In this document: positions 1 through 6,227 of the stretch, one piece after another
Layout: each line of letters starts with the position of its first letter
Position numbering within the stretch: the first letter of the stretch is position 1
NCBI GenBank assembly: GCA_029239545.1
Contig: JARBUQ010000194.1
Span: 1 to 7,848, forward strand
Origin: Paenibacillus sp.
Lineage (GTDB): Bacteria > Bacillota > Bacilli > Paenibacillales > NBRC-103111
Direction: 5' to 3'
DNA length: 7,848 nucleotides
Made by a program: the position numbers and the translations under genes
Notes under the pieces: model-generated
The model's database searches: none
What the model was told of the DNA's origin: nothing
Seen by the model: the letters and a program-made list of their open reading frames with translations, nothing else

Positions 1-981
1 TTTTTGCATATCGTGCTTGGAGAGCTTGCCCCCAAATCATTGGCAATTCAACGTTCAGAGCTGACCTCATTGTGGTTATCCGCTCCACTGATGGTTTTCT
101 ACAAGCTGTTTCTTCCCGTGATCGCGGTCCTGAACGGTACAGCGAATTGGCTGCTTAGATTGGTCGGAGTCCAGCCGGCCACGGAGCATGATGCAGCGCA
201 TACTGAAGAAGAAATTCGTATTTTGATGAATCAAAGTGCCAAGAGCGGACATATCGATAAAGAAGAGATGGTGCTGTTCGATAATATATTCGAATTCTCC
301 GAGCGTTTGGCACGTGAAGTGATGCTGCCGCGCATTGATATGGACTGCCTCTTCGTTGACCTGAGCTGGGAAGAGAATTTGAAGCTGGTGTATGCTACTA
401 AGCATACGCGATATCCTGTCGCTCTTCAGGACAAGGACCGAATCGTTGGCTTCGTCCATATCACAGATATACTCACCGTCAAACCTGATGAGCTCCATGA
501 CCTGGAGAAGTACATCCGACCTATATTGACAGTTCCGGAATCGATGGAGATCAGCCATGTTCTGAGATTGATGCAGAAGCGGCAGTCTCAGCTCGCTATA
601 GTAATTGATGAGTATGGCGGAACGGCAGGTTTGCTCACGAGTGAAGAGATTATTGAAGAAATAGTCGGGGAGCTTCGTGATGAATTCGATGAAATTCGTC
701 CAAGCGTTGAAGTCAAAGGGCATATTACTTCAGTAGAGGGGCGGGTGCTTCTCGATGAAGTTAGCGATATGCTGCACATCACACTTGAGGATCATGAAGT
801 CGATTCTATCGGTGGTTGGTTATTCAAGCAGTTGGAAGGAATGCCCCAAACAGGTCAAAAGGTATCGGCAGGTGCTTATATATTTGAAGTGGCCGAAGTA
901 GATCGATTACGTGTCGTTAGAGTACATATTTACCGCAGGGAAGATGAATCCGCCATTGATGTGGAATCGTCTAATTCATAA
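1..981 (+). CDS. CNNM/HlyC (CorC-type) membrane protein with CBS pair, 5'-truncated
   Basis: The reading frame is open from base 1, so the start lies upstream of the window and only about 326 C-terminal residues are present. The first 55 or so residues are the end of a DUF21/CNNM transmembrane domain: the family signature LGELAPKSLA, then hydrophobic segments. Two CBS domains follow at about residues 100-160 and 165-225. The second contains the hallmark IDEYGGTAGLLT, with D203-E204-Y205-G206-G207 counted from base 1. A C-terminal CorC_HlyC transporter-associated domain (about 235-315) includes the conserved DSIGGWL. Proteins of this family, such as Bacillus MpfA/YhdP, are usually around 430 residues and take part in Mg2+ (or other divalent cation) efflux. 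CBS domains sense adenine nucleotides and Mg2+. The name hemolysin is historical. The next gene begins 15 bp downstream and is probably co-transcribed. The family call is firm; the exact ion is inferred. Confidence 0.93.
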   Translation, partial: FLHIVLGELAPKSLAIQRSELTSLWLSAPLMVFYKLFLPVIAVLNGTANWLLRLVGVQPATEHDAAHTEEEIRILMNQSAKSGHIDKEEMVLFDNIFEFSERLAREVMLPRIDMDCLFVDLSWEENLKLVYATKHTRYPVALQDKDRIVGFVHITDILTVKPDELHDLEKYIRPILTVPESMEISHVLRLMQKRQSQLAIVIDEYGGTAGLLTSEEIIEEIVGELRDEFDEIRPSVEVKGHITSVEGRVLLDEVSDMLHITLEDHEVDSIGGWLFKQLEGMPQTGQKVSAGAYIFEVAEVDRLRVVRVHIYRREDESAIDVESSNS

Positions 982-982
982 G

Positions 983-988
983 AAGGAG
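983..988 (+). promoter_or_regulatory. Ribosome binding site AAGGAG that decides the TTG start at 997
   Basis: AAGGAG at 983-988 lies 8 nt before TTG at 997. The upstream in-frame GTG (988) overlaps this Shine-Dalgarno and the TTG at 991 is only 2 nt from it, so neither is a plausible start. Confidence 0.75.
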
Positions 989-996
989 TGTTGTAT

Positions 997-2043
997 TTGT
1001 CCTCCAAAATGATTTTTTTACTCGCACTCGGGCTTGTTGCATTGTATGGGTTATTCACAGTAGGCTCGCCATTCTTGCTGGCCATTGTGGCTGCTTTGTT
1101 TTTGGAGCCGGTCATCGTACCGATGATGAAGCTGTTCCGGATGAATCGTGTGGCTGCCTCGGCTATTGTTTGTACGCTATTCACATTGGTGCTGTTTGGA
1201 CTGGCCTATTTGCTTGGGTTTCAGATGGTGACTCAGCTCGTAGAGTTCTGGGATAAAGCTCCAATGTATCTGAACGAAGCGAACCGATATATCAAAGAAG
1301 CTACGGAAAGAACACAATTGTTCTATAATTCCCTGCCGGAGGATATGGCTGAACAGTTTCAGGGAGGCTTCGAGACCGGACTTAAGACGCTGATCGAATC
1401 ATTAAACGGCATTATGAAAGGAATATCGGGATATTTCATCGGTTTTGCGAAGTTCATTCCGAATTTCTTGATCTTTTTCATTGTATTTCTTGTTGCCCTG
1501 TTCCTGTTCAGCTTCAGCCTGCCGCAGCTAAAGGGGGCGTTCTTGTCCATGTTCGAGGAGAAATCCCAGAGCAAGGTGGATAAGGTGCTTGTCAATCTGC
1601 GCAGCTCAGTATTCGGTTTTCTTCGGGCCCAGCTCATCTTAAGCGCAATGACATATATTATCGCATTGACAGGCTTGCTGATTCTGGATGTAGACTATCC
1701 GTTGGCAATCGCTCTGCTTACGGTTATCGTGGATATTTTGCCGATTCTGGGTGTAGGTTCTGCACTTGTGCCATGGGCCACATACAGTCTAATTACAGGA
1801 AATACTTTCCTCGCTGTCGGACTGCTCATTCTATTCGTGGTCATCACGATAATAAGACGTATCGTGGAGCCCAAAGTGTTGGGAGACGCCGTTGGAATCA
1901 GTGCATTGGCGGCACTGGTCAGCCTGTATGTGGGATTCAAGATTTTTGGAGTAATTGGGTTGTTTCTCGGGCCTATTATCGTCATTATTTATCAGGCTAT
2001 GCGCAAGGTCGGACTTCTTCAGTTTAAGATCAAGCTGGAATAG
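997..2043 (+). CDS. AI-2E family (YtvI-like) polytopic membrane protein
   Basis: This is an integral membrane protein of 348 residues in the AI-2E/PerM transporter family (PF01594), which includes Bacillus YueF, YubA, YdbI and the sporulation protein YtvI. It has paired hydrophobic segments at the N-terminus, a hydrophilic, helix-rich middle (about residues 85-145), and then a run of membrane helices to the C-terminus. The family signatures are visible: VDILPILGVG beginning at V245, then VEPKVLGDAVGISALAALVSLYVGFKIFG and GLFLGPI near the end. The DILPIxGxGxxxxPW and EPKVL patterns resemble YtvI most, but that subfamily choice is by memory of motifs only. The transported substrate is unknown; AI-2 export was shown for only a few members and Na+/H+ exchange for others. 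The start is TTG 997, chosen by ribosome-binding-site spacing. The gene follows the CNNM protein by 15 bp and ends at a terminator. Confidence 0.9.
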   Translation: MSSKMIFLLALGLVALYGLFTVGSPFLLAIVAALFLEPVIVPMMKLFRMNRVAASAIVCTLFTLVLFGLAYLLGFQMVTQLVEFWDKAPMYLNEANRYIKEATERTQLFYNSLPEDMAEQFQGGFETGLKTLIESLNGIMKGISGYFIGFAKFIPNFLIFFIVFLVALFLFSFSLPQLKGAFLSMFEEKSQSKVDKVLVNLRSSVFGFLRAQLILSAMTYIIALTGLLILDVDYPLAIALLTVIVDILPILGVGSALVPWATYSLITGNTFLAVGLLILFVVITIIRRIVEPKVLGDAVGISALAALVSLYVGFKIFGVIGLFLGPIIVIIYQAMRKVGLLQFKIKLE

Positions 2044-2075
2044 ACGAGGACAATGACAAGACAGTGCTTACAACA

Positions 2076-2111
2076 ATGCTGCTGCATCTTTATGATGTGG
2101 CGGCATTTTTT
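2076..2111 (+). terminator. Intrinsic terminator after the AI-2E gene
   Basis: A 13-bp stem (left arm 2076-2088, right arm 2094-2106, three G-U pairs, no mismatch) encloses a 5-nt loop TTTAT. A run of six T at 2106-2111 follows. It sits 32 bp past the AI-2E stop codon and separates that operon from cotJ. Confidence 0.8.
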
Positions 2112-2155
2112 GTTCTGGTGCCCACCTATTTTCACAGAACAACTCGTCCTCGTAA

Positions 2156-2183
2156 ACTATTTTTGGATGGGCGGCATATATTA
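2156..2183 (+). promoter_or_regulatory. Candidate mother-cell sigma (SigE/SigK) promoter for cotJ
   Basis: CATATATTA at 2175-2183 fits the SigK -10 pattern CATAnnnTA and is close to the SigE -10 (CATAcAnT). An AC at 2156-2157 lies 17 nt upstream, as expected for a SigK -35, while the overlapping ACTATTT could serve as a weak SigE -35. The cotJ operon of B. subtilis is known to be SigE-dependent. The site would give a leader of roughly 70 nt. The match is by eye and the sequences are short. Confidence 0.4.
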
Positions 2184-2261
2184 GAGTAAGCCCACTGCGT
2201 GTGAACGGCTTTATTAATTCCCTTTCTTTGGATGTACAAGGAGAGGAGTGAGGAGGTTATT

Positions 2262-2519
2262 ATGAGTTCGATCAAGCAAACCCGCGAATATTTCCCCTTC
2301 GTAGGCCCATTCGATCCGTGCCCGCCCATTTACGTAAAAACTTACTCTACTCCGCCGCAGCTGTTTATTCCGTTCCAACCAGCTAATTTACCGCAATTCA
2401 GTCCAGAAGAAGCTTTAAGATTAGGAACATTATGGCCAATGCTGTACAGCCCGTATCCAGGGAAGAAGGCCCATAAAGGAGGGGTGGCTCATGAGCATGG
2501 AATCAAACAGCAAGCTTGA
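2262..2519 (+). CDS. cotJA: Spore coat associated protein CotJA
   Basis: This small protein of 85 residues is rich in proline and aromatic residues (Phe/Tyr), as CotJA is, for example FPFVGPFDPCPPIYVKTY and, near the end, LGTLWPMLYSPYPGKK. CotJA of B. subtilis is of similar size (about 82 residues) and is needed for CotJC to assemble in the inner spore coat. ATG 2262 is chosen because AGGAGG at 2251-2256 lies 5 nt before it; an in-frame ATG at 2232 has no comparable site. The last 29 bp overlap cotJB, indicating translational coupling. The C-terminal tail (AHEHGIKQQA) is encoded by the overlap and is probably not constrained as CotJA sequence. Expression is expected in the mother cell during sporulation. 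Confidence 0.9.
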   Translation: MSSIKQTREYFPFVGPFDPCPPIYVKTYSTPPQLFIPFQPANLPQFSPEEALRLGTLWPMLYSPYPGKKAHKGGVAHEHGIKQQA

Positions 2520-2766
2520 CCCGGATTACTACAAATTGTTGCATAGACTTCAAGCAGCTGACTTCGTCTTAGTGGAGCTAACCTTGTACTTGGATACCCA
2601 CCCGGAGGATTTAAAAGCGATTGAGCAGTTCAATCAATATGCACATTTCCGCAGGCAGCTGGCTGATGAATTCGAGCGCTGCTTCGGCCCTTTGATGCAA
2701 TTCGGACATAGCTATAGCCGCTACCCTTGGGATTGGAAAAATTCGCCTTGGCCCTGGCAAGTTTAA
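2491..2766 (+). CDS. cotJB: Spore coat protein CotJB
   Basis: This 91-residue protein matches CotJB. It is a mostly helical, acidic protein with YYKLLHRLQAADFVLVELTLYLDTHPED near the N-terminus and a very characteristic aromatic C-terminus (YPWDWKNSPWPWQV). CotJB is the second product of the cotJ operon and is found with CotJC in the inner coat; its biochemical role is not known. ATG 2491 is preceded by AAGGAGG at 2476-2482 with 8-nt spacing. A second in-frame ATG at 2497 would be 14 nt away and is less likely. The gene overlaps cotJA by 29 bp and ends 24 bp before cotJC. Confidence 0.92.
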   Translation: MSMESNSKLDPDYYKLLHRLQAADFVLVELTLYLDTHPEDLKAIEQFNQYAHFRRQLADEFERCFGPLMQFGHSYSRYPWDWKNSPWPWQV

Positions 2767-2774
2767 CCTGAGCG

Positions 2775-2785
2775 AAAGTGTGGTG
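2775..2785 (+). promoter_or_regulatory. Weak ribosome binding site of cotJC
   Basis: AAAGTGTGGTG resembles the full anti-Shine-Dalgarno complement AAAGGAGGTG with an interruption, and ends 5 nt before ATG 2791. It is much weaker than the sites of cotJA and cotJB, so cotJC translation may depend partly on read-through ribosomes from cotJB. Confidence 0.4.
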
Positions 2786-2790
2786 TGAGC

Positions 2791-3360
2791 ATGTGGGTTT
2801 ATGAGAAAAAGCTGCAATACCCGGTAAAAGTGAGTAAATGTGATCCCCGTATGGCCAAATACCTTGCTGAGCAATATGGCGGGGCGGACGGAGAGCTGGC
2901 AGCAGCTCTTCGATACTTAAATCAAAGATATACGATTCCCGACAAAGTGATTGGTCTGCTGACGGATATAGGCACGGAGGAGTTCGCGCATCTTGAGATG
3001 ATTGCTACGATGATTTATAAGCTGACAAAAGATGCAAGCGTGGAGCAGCTCGAGGCAGCAGGGTTGGGGGCTCATTACGTGGCTCACGACAGTGCGCTGT
3101 TCTACGAAAATGCTGCGGGAGTACCTTGGACGGCGGCTTACATTCAAGCTAAGGGAGATCCAATTGCCGACTTGTATGAAGATATAGCGGCTGAAGAGAA
3201 GGCGCGGGCAACTTATCAATGGTTGATCGATATGACCGATGATGTCGACCTGATGGATGGACTAAGATTTCTTCGTGAGCGTGAGATTGTTCACTCGCTT
3301 CGATTCCGCGAAGCGGTCGAAATGTTGAAGGAGGACCGGAATACGAAGAAAGTGTATTAA
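2791..3360 (+). CDS. cotJC: Spore coat protein CotJC, manganese catalase family
   Basis: This 189-residue protein closely follows B. subtilis CotJC, starting MWVYEKKLQYPVKVSKCDP. It has a ferritin-like four-helix bundle carrying a di-manganese site. Candidate ligands are E35 (GELAAALRYLNQRY), E64 and H67 (EEFAH), E135 (AAEEKAR) and H168 (EREIVH). The E135-to-H168 distance of 33 equals that between the last two ligands of Lactiplantibacillus plantarum Mn catalase (E148, H181), so the site appears intact. The family dismutates hydrogen peroxide, and in spores CotJC sits in the inner coat. Compared with secreted or cytoplasmic Mn catalases of about 270 residues it is short, as is normal for CotJC. 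ATG 2791 is preferred over the in-frame GTG 2785 because known CotJC proteins begin MWVYEKK. It is the last gene of cotJABC. Confidence 0.95.
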   Translation: MWVYEKKLQYPVKVSKCDPRMAKYLAEQYGGADGELAAALRYLNQRYTIPDKVIGLLTDIGTEEFAHLEMIATMIYKLTKDASVEQLEAAGLGAHYVAHDSALFYENAAGVPWTAAYIQAKGDPIADLYEDIAAEEKARATYQWLIDMTDDVDLMDGLRFLREREIVHSLRFREAVEMLKEDRNTKKVY

Positions 3361-3383
3361 CGAAACCGCTGAATCGGATTGAT

Positions 3384-3464
3384 ACAGTCCCATTGCTGAT
3401 CCCTTTTTTCGCACCGCGCTGGAAGCTGCGCGCGATGCAGAACGGGGAACGGCAATGGGATTGT
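3384..3464. repeat. Long imperfect inverted repeat with nested hairpin
   Basis: Arms 3384-3403 and 3445-3464 pair over 20 positions with one mismatch (A3399/A3449) and two G-U pairs. Inside, CGCGC (3415-3419) pairs with GCGCG (3428-3432), flanked by GCA (3411-3413) with TGC (3436-3438). No T run follows on the + strand, so it is not a standard intrinsic terminator. It could be a structured 3' end protecting cotJ mRNA, a small dispersed repeat, or a cis-regulatory or non-coding RNA. It starts 23 bp after the cotJC stop. The pairing is directly visible; the role is unknown. Confidence 0.55.
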
Positions 3465-3529
3465 TCATTAGGGGGACAGGATATGGATCACGTCTTGTAG
3501 AAGTTAGTACACAAGGAATAAATGAATTC

Positions 3530-3535
3530 AGGAGG
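3530..3535 (+). promoter_or_regulatory. Ribosome binding site of the alpha/beta-hydrolase
   Basis: AGGAGG lies 7 nt before ATG 3543. It rules out the in-frame ATG at 3522, which is upstream of it. Confidence 0.8.
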
Positions 3536-3542
3536 CGATTGC

Positions 3543-4331
3543 ATGAAATTGTCCACAGTGTATCACGATAAGCCGCTGCAGTTAAAAAGAGCGATTGATG
3601 TTGCCAAACCAATAGGGGAGGCAAAAGCTACAGTCCTGTTCTATGTACATGGAGGAGGCTGGTCGGCCGGAAGCCGGGATGCATTCCATCACCATATGGA
3701 GCATTTCTCCAGCCGCGGTTATTGGTGTGCAAGTGCAGGATATAGACTTGCGCCTACGGCAAAGTGGAATGAACAGCTTACAGATATCATGGAGGGATAT
3801 GACCGGTTTTTGCGCTTGCTTGAAGAGCAGCAGGTGACAGTGTCCCGAGTGATCGTAATCGGCAGCTCGGCGGGTGCTCATTTGGCTTCACTTCTTGCAC
3901 TTATGCAGCCAGATGAGGTAAATGCGAGCATCAGGCTGGGAGATTGGCGTACACCGGATGCATGCGTATCCATTAACGGTCCGGGAACGCTTGCGGAATG
4001 GGCGGATATGAACGAAAGCATTCGCGAAAGTATAGAGAAGGTAATCGGAGTGAAGTATGAGGAGAACAGTGACGCATTTTTGGAGGCCTCACCCGATCAT
4101 TATGTGCGTGAGGGCTGCCCGAACTTTCTATTCTTCAATGTAGAGAATGAGAAGTATTTTCCGCATGATCTGGTACATAGACTGAGTGACAAGATCCGAG
4201 AAGCCGGCTCCAAGTCGGAAGTTATTTTTTGCAAGGGTGCTGACCACGGATTTTTTTATGGCATATCGAATCCACTGCAATTGAAAGCGCTCGGACAACT
4301 GGAGGCCTACATTATTCAACAGAATGATTAA
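3543..4331 (+). CDS. Alpha/beta-hydrolase, esterase/lipase type (HGGGW)
   Basis: This 262-residue cytoplasmic enzyme (no signal peptide) is of the carboxylesterase/acetyl-esterase (BD-FAE or HSL-like) group. Strand VLFYVHGGGW (H36-G37-G38-G39-W40) supplies the oxyanion hole. GYRLAP at 66-71 is typical of the group. GSSAG at 107-111 is the nucleophile elbow with S109 as catalytic serine. GADHGF gives the catalytic histidine H235. The position where most relatives have the acid Asp (pattern GxxDxxVP) reads NVENEKYFP, so the acid may be Glu203 (or Glu201). Such enzymes hydrolyse short acyl esters, and with glycan genes downstream it may remove acetyl groups from imported sugars, but that is inference. 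Kynurenine-formamidase-like members share the HGG motif and cannot be excluded. It stands 182 bp after cotJC and 114 bp before the GH123-like gene; I saw no convincing promoter on either side. Confidence 0.85.
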   Translation: MKLSTVYHDKPLQLKRAIDVAKPIGEAKATVLFYVHGGGWSAGSRDAFHHHMEHFSSRGYWCASAGYRLAPTAKWNEQLTDIMEGYDRFLRLLEEQQVTVSRVIVIGSSAGAHLASLLALMQPDEVNASIRLGDWRTPDACVSINGPGTLAEWADMNESIRESIEKVIGVKYEENSDAFLEASPDHYVREGCPNFLFFNVENEKYFPHDLVHRLSDKIREAGSKSEVIFCKGADHGFFYGISNPLQLKALGQLEAYIIQQND

Positions 4332-4430
4332 AAGGATTCATTTTCTTTCGTTTTTTATTGCGTTTTGTTTCGAATGTGTATGGATTGGTCTGTTTCCTTG
4401 TGATAAGATGAAGATAATTTATGAATTCTG

Positions 4431-4437
4431 AAGGAGG
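4431..4437 (+). promoter_or_regulatory. Ribosome binding site that decides the TTG start at 4446
   Basis: AAGGAGG, a near-perfect Shine-Dalgarno, lies 8 nt before TTG 4446. No ATG or GTG in this frame is comparably placed. Confidence 0.8.
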
Positions 4438-4445
4438 CAATATTC

Positions 4446-6110
4446 TTGTCTACAGTTCTTCATCCACTGGAAACTTCCTGTTTAAGCTCACTTGCCAAAG
4501 TTTTTGCAGACGAAGAATTACGCGATCAGCCTGTGCAGCAGGGAACAGCGCTTGCTAATGAAACTTACTCTTTTCAAATTGCTTATCGTTCCAACCGACT
4601 ATTGAAGCATGTTCAAGCCAAAGTAATATCGGCCATAAGCTCTGTTGTCTCCGTCCGCACAGTTGGCCTGGTTGTGTGTGAGATGCCTATATATGAGAAT
4701 CATGATGAGGATGTGCTTCGTTCCACCCCTGGCTTGTACCCGGATCCTCTGTTCCCGGTTACGGAGGGGGAAGGGATCTCTCTTGTACCTGGTCAATGGC
4801 GTTCCTTATGGGTAACGGTCAAACTGAATGGAAGCGTCCAGCCTGGAGCGTACCCTATCAAGGTTCAGTTCGAGACCAAGGAAGGCGAGCTGTTAGGAGA
4901 GAACACATACGAGCTTAAGGTAATAGCTGCTTCGCTGCCTGAGCAGAAGTTAATCCATACAGAGTGGTTCCATACGGATTGCCTGGCTACATATTATGGT
5001 GTGGAAGTGTTCAGCGAGCAGCATTGGGAACTGATCCGCTCCTTCATTCGTACAGCTGTTGATCACGGCATCAATATGATTCTAACCCCTTTATTCACGA
5101 TTCCGCTTGACACCAGAATTGGCGGAGAGCGGCCGACAGCACAGTTGATTGATGTAACGGTAGAGGGTGAAGGCCGGTACAGCTTCGGCTTTGATCAATT
5201 GCAGCGGTGGGTGGGGATGTGTAATGAGCTTGGGGTACAATACTTCGAATTCTCCCACCTGTTCACGCAATGGGGAGCCAAACATGCTCCCAAGATCGTA
5301 GCCAACACCGGCAGCGGTACGACTGAGAAAATATTCGGCTGGGAAACGGATGCCACAGGAGACGCATATAAAAGCTTCCTGGCCCAATTCCTGCCCCAAT
5401 TAGTCAGCTTCATCCGCGAGCATAGCCTGGAAGAGCGCAGCTATTTCCACGTATCGGATGAGCCATCTATGGAACATCTCGAGTCCTATGAGAGTGCCAG
5501 CAACTGGTTGCGTCAATTCGTCGGAGAATTCCCGATGATGGATGCATTGTCTGCGTATGATTTCTTTGAACGCGGGCTCGTCAAGCGGCCGATTCCGGCC
5601 AGCAACCATATTGAGCCTTTTCTTGAGAACAATGTGGAGGACCTGTGGACCTACTACTGCTGCTCGCAGTATCAGCAGGTGTCGAATCGTTTCATTTGCA
5701 TGCCGTCAGCACGTAACCGGATATTAGGTCTACAGCTGTACAAATTCCAGATTGCCGGTTTCCTGCACTGGGGCTTTAATTTCTATTATTCGCAATATTC
5801 TCGATATCCGATCGATCCATACCGAGTGACCGATGCCGGACATGCCTTCCCGGCCGGTGATCCGTTCGTCGTATATCCGGGTCCGGATGGTCCGATCGAT
5901 TCATTGCGTCTTGAAGTGTTCTATGAAGCGCTGCAGGATTTGCGTGCTCTTCAGAAGTTAGAAGCACTTGTAGGCCGTGAGCAAGTATTGGAGCTGCTTG
6001 AAGAAGGGTTGGCTGAGCCTATTACATTTAATGTGTATCCTCGGGACCCGCAGTGGCTGCTCTCCAAGCGTGATCAGATCAACACATGGATTGACAATCA
6101 TACTTCCTGA
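4446..6110 (+). CDS. DUF4091/GH123-type glycoside hydrolase, cytoplasmic
   Basis: This 554-residue protein has the architecture of DUF4091 (glycoside hydrolase family 123 catalytic domain) proteins. A beta-rich N-terminal domain (about 1-165, with VCEMPIYE and VTVKLNGSVQPGAYPIKV) is followed by a TIM-barrel-like domain from about 170 (HTEWFHTDCLA). The Asp-Glu pair expected of GH123, in HVSDEPS, is D338-E339. In characterised GH123 beta-N-acetylgalactosaminidases this pair drives substrate-assisted hydrolysis through the 2-acetamido group. FLHWGFNFYY at 439-448 and GDPFVVYPGPDGP from 471, followed by a helical tail (RLEVFYEALQDLRALQKLE), are standard for the family. No signal peptide is seen, so the substrate would be an imported oligosaccharide. 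DUF4091 is wider than proven GH123 activity, so the sugar specificity is uncertain. Start TTG 4446 is set by its ribosome binding site. A strong terminator follows immediately. Confidence 0.87.
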   Translation: MSTVLHPLETSCLSSLAKVFADEELRDQPVQQGTALANETYSFQIAYRSNRLLKHVQAKVISAISSVVSVRTVGLVVCEMPIYENHDEDVLRSTPGLYPDPLFPVTEGEGISLVPGQWRSLWVTVKLNGSVQPGAYPIKVQFETKEGELLGENTYELKVIAASLPEQKLIHTEWFHTDCLATYYGVEVFSEQHWELIRSFIRTAVDHGINMILTPLFTIPLDTRIGGERPTAQLIDVTVEGEGRYSFGFDQLQRWVGMCNELGVQYFEFSHLFTQWGAKHAPKIVANTGSGTTEKIFGWETDATGDAYKSFLAQFLPQLVSFIREHSLEERSYFHVSDEPSMEHLESYESASNWLRQFVGEFPMMDALSAYDFFERGLVKRPIPASNHIEPFLENNVEDLWTYYCCSQYQQVSNRFICMPSARNRILGLQLYKFQIAGFLHWGFNFYYSQYSRYPIDPYRVTDAGHAFPAGDPFVVYPGPDGPIDSLRLEVFYEALQDLRALQKLEALVGREQVLELLEEGLAEPITFNVYPRDPQWLLSKRDQINTWIDNHTS

Positions 6111-6123
6111 TTGAAGGAAGTGC

Positions 6124-6150
6124 AGAAGCACCTTCGGGTGCTTCTTTTTT
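6124..6150 (+). terminator. Intrinsic terminator with UUCG tetraloop after the GH123-like gene
   Basis: A perfect 9-bp stem (6124-6132 with 6137-6145) closed by loop TTCG (6133-6136) is followed by a T tract ending at 6150. It begins 14 bp after the stop codon. Confidence 0.95.
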
Positions 6151-6178
6151 AATGAGGGGATTCGATTAGCGGACAATC

Positions 6179-6189
6179 TGGTATATACT
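6179..6189 (+). promoter_or_regulatory. Weak candidate extended -10 promoter for the dehydrogenase gene
   Basis: TGGTATATACT at 6179-6189 holds an extended -10 (TG, 1 nt, TATATA) or alternatively TATACT at 6184-6189. No good -35 lies 16-18 bp upstream. Since a strong terminator ends the previous gene at 6150, a promoter is needed here. A small palindrome, CTATT-CAA-AATAG (6194-6206), lies just downstream near the expected transcription start and could be an operator. Confidence 0.3.
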
Positions 6190-6227
6190 GAAACTATTCA
6201 AAATAGCAGAAGGAGCTGAAGCGTTAA

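Larger units (their letters stand above)
3383..3571 (+). other. Unassigned open frame of 62 codons without a clear start
   Basis: This frame is open from just after a TGA (3380-3382) to TAA (3569-3571). It reads as plausible protein, for example ALEAARDAERGTAMGLFIRG then GYGSRLVEVSTQG and INEFRRRLHEIVHS. The only ATG is at 3455, which would give a 38-residue product with no good ribosome binding site. It overlaps the inverted repeat at its 5' end and the first 29 bp of the next gene at its 3' end. I do not recognise it. It may be the 3' remnant of a decayed gene or chance openness in a GC-rich patch; the reverse strand is also open across it. Confidence 0.2.

Noticed and set aside
76..723. 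215-residue open frame on the - strand
   Set aside because: It lies wholly inside the CNNM/HlyC gene, has no recognisable domain and is the antisense shadow of a strongly coding frame.
2044..2153. Inverted repeat ACGAGGA (2044-2050) with TCCTCGT (2147-2153)
   Set aside because: Only 7 bp with a loop of about 96 nt that contains the real terminator; likely chance.
2232..2261. Longer CotJA start at ATG 2232
   Set aside because: The added residues include the codons that form the AGGAGG ribosome binding site of ATG 2262, and known CotJA proteins are about 82 residues long.
3262..3624. 120-residue open frame on the - strand across the cotJC-hydrolase gap
   Set aside because: It overlaps the ends of two real + strand genes, has no recognisable motif and no good ribosome binding site; openness follows from the GC-rich inverted repeat.
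4331..4356. Possible terminator after the hydrolase gene
   Set aside because: Only a 6-bp A/T-rich stem with a G-U pair forms, and the T run is interrupted by CG; too weak to call.
4385..4418. Possible SigA promoter before the GH123-like gene (TTGGTC, GATAAT or TAAGAT)
   Set aside because: No pairing of these hexamers gives a 16-18 bp spacer (13 or 22 bp instead).
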